NCBI GenBank assembly: GCA_964194935.1
Contig: CAXMOL010000154.1
Span: 1 to 9,337 of the forward strand
Direction: 5' to 3'
Origin: JACZWZ01 sp964194935
Lineage (GTDB): Bacteria > Actinomycetota > Acidimicrobiia > Spongiisociales > UBA11373
Length of the DNA stretch: 9,337 bases
The position numbers and the translations under genes are program-made. This document shows positions 6,744 to 9,337 of this stretch, piece after piece (the stretch's first letter is position 1; each line of letters starts with the position of its first letter). The notes under the pieces are model-generated. The model saw only the letters and a list, made by a program, of their open reading frames with translations, was not told where the DNA came from and did no database searches.

Positions 6744-8272
6744 TGGACTTCCCCATCCTCTCCGCCCTCATCGCCCTGCCCGTCGCCGGCGGATTGGCGG
6801 TCCTGCTGGTGCGGCGCGACGAGCTGGCGCTGCCGCTGTCGATTGCCTCATCACTGGTGACATTTGGCGGGGCCGTATGGCTGCTGTTCCAGTTCGAGAC
6901 CGGCGTGGCGGGCTTCCAATTCGTCGAGAAGTCCGTCTGGTACAAGCCGTGGGGGGTGGGGTGGCACGTTGGAGTCGATGGGATATCGCTGCTCCTCGTG
7001 GTGCTCACCGCATTCCTCTTTCCAATCGCGCTATTGGCTTCGACCGCGATTACCGATCGGGTTCGTCAATACGCGGCCTCGATGCTGTTTCTCCAGGCAG
7101 GGATCACAGGCGTGTTCCTGGCTCTGGATCTGATGGTTTTCTTCATCTTCTGGGAGGCGATGCTCGTCCCGATGTACTTCATCATCGGGATATGGGGCGG
7201 TGAGCGGAGGGTCCATGCCGCCGTGAAGTTCTTCTTGTATACGGCCTTCGGGTCCGCCTTGATGTTCGCCGGAATCCTGTCACTGGGTTTCCTGGTGTCA
7301 GATCAGCTTGGTGGCCCCACGTTCGACTTCATCGAACTGATGGGTGCCGACCTGACCCGCACCGCTCAGTTCTGGCTGTTCGGCGCGTTTGGACTTTCGT
7401 TTGCTATCAAGGTTCCGGTCTTCCCTTTCCACACCTGGTTGCCGGATGCCCACGTAGAGGCACCGACGGCCGGTTCGGTGATCCTGGCCGGGGTGTTGCT
7501 GAAGCTCGGTGTCTATGGCCTGCTTCGCTTCAACCTCACCCTTTTCCCGGAGGCGGCGGTGGATCTGGTGCCGGTGCTGGCGGTGCTGGCAGTGATCGGG
7601 ATCATCTATGGGGCGATCGTGGCGATAGTGCAGACCGACATCAAGAGGCTTGTCGCCTACTCCTCGGTCAGCCACCTCGGGTTCGTCGTGCTCGGCATCT
7701 TCGCCCTCACCAGCCAGGGTCTGCAGGGTGGCGTCATCCAGATGGTCAACCACGGACTCACGACCGGGTTGTTGTTCCTTCTCGTCGGGATGATCTACGA
7801 ACGACGCCACACTCGTGAGATCAGTGAGTTCGGCGGGTTGGCGGCAGTCATGCCTCTGTTTGCCGGAGCATTCCTGTTTACCGCCTTTGCCTCGATTGGC
7901 CTTCCCGGCCTCAACGGATTCGTAGGCGAATTCTTCATATTGATCGGCTCCTACCTGTCGCTCCCGGCCTATGCGATCGTGGCGGCGTTTGGAGTTGTCT
8001 TGGCCGCGGTCTACCTGTTGTGGGCCTATCAGAGAATGTTCACCGGAGAGATCACCGTCGAGGCCAACCGTGGTCTGCTGGATCTGAATCTCCGCGAGAA
8101 GATCATCATCATCCCGATTGCAGCCCTCATCGTGTTCCTCGGCGTCTACCCCAAGCCGGCACTCGACATCATCCAGCCGTCTGTGGATGCCGTCCTAGAG
8201 CGGATCGAATTGACCACGGATTACGAGGTGCCGCACTTCGGTACCACCAGCGACCTGGCGGTAGAAGAATGA
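6743..8272 (+). CDS. nuoM: NADH-quinone oxidoreductase subunit M (NuoM), antiporter-like subunit
   Basis: Middle antiporter-like proton-pumping subunit (Nqo13/ND4 family), 509 residues, which is the usual length. Transmembrane helices occupy nearly the whole protein. The channel residues are in place: E138 in FFIFWEAMLVPMYFIIG and K223 in FAIKVPVFPFHTWLPDAH, followed by VEAPTAGSVILAGVLLKLG. IVQTDIKRLVAYSSVSHLGFV and LPGLNGFVGEFF are further ND4-type hallmarks. The start is placed at ATG 6743, which overlaps the stop of the upstream bridging ORF and follows GAGGA by 7 nt. A TTG two codons upstream (6737) is possible but less likely. The stop overlaps an ATG at 8269 (ATGA) that opens a second bridging ORF toward nuoN. 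Confidence 0.97.
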   Translation: MDFPILSALIALPVAGGLAVLLVRRDELALPLSIASSLVTFGGAVWLLFQFETGVAGFQFVEKSVWYKPWGVGWHVGVDGISLLLVVLTAFLFPIALLASTAITDRVRQYAASMLFLQAGITGVFLALDLMVFFIFWEAMLVPMYFIIGIWGGERRVHAAVKFFLYTAFGSALMFAGILSLGFLVSDQLGGPTFDFIELMGADLTRTAQFWLFGAFGLSFAIKVPVFPFHTWLPDAHVEAPTAGSVILAGVLLKLGVYGLLRFNLTLFPEAAVDLVPVLAVLAVIGIIYGAIVAIVQTDIKRLVAYSSVSHLGFVVLGIFALTSQGLQGGVIQMVNHGLTTGLLFLLVGMIYERRHTREISEFGGLAAVMPLFAGAFLFTAFASIGLPGLNGFVGEFFILIGSYLSLPAYAIVAAFGVVLAAVYLLWAYQRMFTGEITVEANRGLLDLNLREKIIIIPIAALIVFLGVYPKPALDIIQPSVDAVLERIELTTDYEVPHFGTTSDLAVEE

Positions 8273-8382
8273 GAAGTCTCCAGTCTCCAGTCTCCAGTCT
8301 CCAGTTGAACCAGCGGACTCTCTTGCTGGAGACTGACGACTGTGGACTGACGACTCCGACACCGAAGGTGGCGGCCGCATGA
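8269..8382 (+). CDS. 37-codon bridging ORF in the nuoM-nuoN spacer, repeat-derived (hypothetical)
   Basis: The ATG overlaps the nuoM stop (ATGA) and the TGA overlaps the nuoN start (ATGA), spanning the 106-nt spacer completely. The 37-residue product is not of a family I know. It begins MRSLQSPVSSLQ, sharing QSPVSSLQ with the nuoL-nuoM bridging ORF, and contains TDDCGLTT, comparable to TEDCGLRT there. Internal TGAs at 8306, 8334 and 8348 fall only in the other two forward frames. No domain, signal or membrane segment is visible. Translation is inferred from geometry only. The shared peptide follows from the shared DNA repeat, so it does not by itself indicate protein-level selection. Confidence 0.3.
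   Translation: MRSLQSPVSSLQLNQRTLLLETDDCGLTTPTPKVAAA
8275..8304 (+). repeat. 7-bp tandem array (CAGTCTC)3 in the nuoM-nuoN spacer
   Basis: A partial unit AGTCTC is followed by three perfect CAGTCTC units (8281-8301) and CAG. It begins three bases after the nuoM stop. 8281-8304 is complementary at 20 of 24 positions to 8326-8349, leaving a 21-nt loop, so the transcript could form a hairpin between nuoM and nuoN. Confidence 0.9.
8326..8355 (+). repeat. Degenerate GACTGNN 7-bp array upstream of nuoN
   Basis: CTGGA is followed by GACTGAC, GACTGTG, GACTGAC and GACT. It is the inverted partner of the CAGTCTC array just upstream and is similar base for base to the block before nuoM (both include GACTGTGGACTGA). 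Confidence 0.8.
8364..8371 (+). promoter_or_regulatory. Ribosome binding site of nuoN (GAAGGTGG)
   Basis: GAAGGTGG ends 7 nt before the ATG at 8379 and supports that start. It lies outside the repeat, inside the last codons of the bridging ORF. Confidence 0.65.
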
Positions 8383-9337
8383 ACCTCGATTTCCTGGCTG
8401 TTGCTCCCACGGTGGCGATTGCGGTCGCTGTCGTGCTGCTGCTGATGGTCGATGTGAGCTTCAAGGTCGGTCCCCGGTGGTGGGGGATTGCTGCGGCACT
8501 TGGCTTGCTCGGTGCCACCACGGCATCGGTGTGGCAATGGATCGATTACCGCGGCGCCGACGGCGAGCTCTTCTACTCCGACATGTTGGCGGTCGACGGG
8601 TTCTCGTCGTTTGCCGGGATGTTGATCTTTCCGATCGCCGGACTCGGCCTGATGGCGGGATGGCAATTGGTGCGCGGGGTCGGACGGCGCGGTGCCGAGT
8701 TTGTGACTCTGGCGCTGATCGCGGCCGCGGGCGCCCATCTCATGGCTGCATCGGCCAACTTGGTGATGCTGTTCATCGCGCTCGAGGTGTTTTCGATCAG
8801 CCTGTACATCCTCGCCGGGTTCACCCGCAAGGGTGACGGTGCCGACGAGGCGGCTTTGAAGTACTTCTTGCTCGGTGCCCTTGCTTCGGCGGTGTTCCTG
8901 TATGGCGTCGCTCTCGTCTTTGCGGCGACCGGGACTACCTCGATGTACGGAGCCAAGTCTTTCTTGGATTCGACGTTGATTCTGCGCCCGGGCATTCTCC
9001 TCGCTGGAATCGCACTGCTGCTGGTCGGGCTTAGTTTCAAGGTGTCGGCGGCCCCCTTCCACGTGTGGGCCCCGGATGTGTATCAAGGGGCGCCGGGAGG
9101 TGTGACCGGATTCCTGGCAGCCGCGGCCAAGATCGCCGGTTTTGCCGCCATGGCTCGGGTGCTCGTCGTCCCACTGGGCGCCTACATCGACGACTGGGCC
9201 CCCGCCATCGCAGTGATTGCTGCTCTGTCCGTGGTCGTCGGAACCCTGCTTGCCATCGCCCAGACCGACCTCAAGCGGATGCTGGCCTACTCATCGGTGG
9301 CCCATGCCGGCTTCATCATGACTGCGCTGGTGGCTGG
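8379..9337 (+). CDS. nuoN: NADH-quinone oxidoreductase subunit N (NuoN), 3'-truncated by window edge
   Basis: Proximal antiporter-like proton-pumping subunit (Nqo14/ND2 family). About 319 codons are present before the window ends, with no in-frame stop, against a usual length near 480-520, so roughly the C-terminal third is missing. My translation from ATG 8379 begins MNLDFLAVAPTVAIAVAVVL and is strongly hydrophobic. Channel residues are present: E136 in MLFIALEVFSISLYILAGF, K221 in LSFKVSAAPFHVWAPDVYQG (the HVWAPDVYQGAP string is diagnostic of NuoN), and K251 in AAAAKIAGF. AIAQTDLKRMLAYSSVAHAGF follows near the end. The start overlaps the stop of the upstream bridging ORF (ATGA) and follows GAAGGTGG by 7 nt. 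Confidence 0.95.
   Translation, partial: MNLDFLAVAPTVAIAVAVVLLLMVDVSFKVGPRWWGIAAALGLLGATTASVWQWIDYRGADGELFYSDMLAVDGFSSFAGMLIFPIAGLGLMAGWQLVRGVGRRGAEFVTLALIAAAGAHLMAASANLVMLFIALEVFSISLYILAGFTRKGDGADEAALKYFLLGALASAVFLYGVALVFAATGTTSMYGAKSFLDSTLILRPGILLAGIALLLVGLSFKVSAAPFHVWAPDVYQGAPGGVTGFLAAAAKIAGFAAMARVLVVPLGAYIDDWAPAIAVIAALSVVVGTLLAIAQTDLKRMLAYSSVAHAGFIMTALVA

Noticed and set aside
8275..8349. Intrinsic terminator between nuoM and nuoN
   Set aside because: A stem can form, but no U-rich run follows, the stem has several mismatches, and nuoN is needed for the same complex.
4723..9337. Possibility that the three antiporter-like genes belong to an Mrp-type Na+/H+ antiporter or hydrogenase-linked complex
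   Set aside because: They follow nuoG-K without a break, NuoG and NuoI carry complex I cluster motifs, and NuoN has its diagnostic HVWAPDVYQGAP string. A standard complex I explains everything.

Overview
This window is the 3' part of a type I NADH:quinone oxidoreductase (respiratory complex I) operon. All genes are on the + strand, in the standard bacterial order nuoG-H-I-J-K-L-M-N. nuoG lacks its 5' end and nuoN its 3' end because of the window edges; nuoH, I, J, K, L and M are complete. The sequence is G+C-rich, and the subunit order and motifs (a NuoG with the extra CxxCxxxCx27C site, and NuoH/NuoI of actinobacterial style) suggest a high-G+C actinobacterium, possibly an uncultured acidimicrobial lineage. 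That placement is inference from memory of family style, not from a search.

Layout: 1-2134 NuoG (peripheral-arm Fe-S subunit); 2131-3237 NuoH (membrane subunit forming the quinone pocket); 3254-3904 NuoI (two [4Fe-4S] clusters); 3897-4421 NuoJ and 4418-4723 NuoK (small membrane subunits); 4723-6585 NuoL, 6743-8272 NuoM and 8379-9337 NuoN (the three antiporter-like proton-pumping subunits). Electrons enter upstream of this window (NuoE/F), pass through the NuoG and NuoI clusters to quinone at NuoH, and drive proton translocation through NuoH/J/K and NuoN/M/L. No promoter, terminator, RNA gene, mobile-element gene or CRISPR array is visible, as expected for the middle of one long transcription unit.

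The unusual content lies at the gene junctions. Short arrays of 7-bp repeats (CAGTCKC, its degenerate inverse GACTGNN, and CGGGAAN) sit at I/J, L/M and M/N, always in the same orientation. At I/J the array is translated as the NuoI tail. At L/M and M/N the repeat-bearing spacers are open in exactly one frame each. That frame begins with an ATG overlapping the upstream stop and ends with a stop overlapping the downstream ATG. A 6-codon version of this geometry links nuoH to nuoI. As a result, every junction from nuoG to nuoN is joined by overlapping stop/start codons, directly or through a bridging mini-ORF. A second oddity is a Cys-to-Gly change at a ligand position of the CxxCxxCx43C [4Fe-4S] motif (N4 type) in NuoG. 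The rest of the window is ordinary core respiratory metabolism, and I see no sign of a wholly new gene system.
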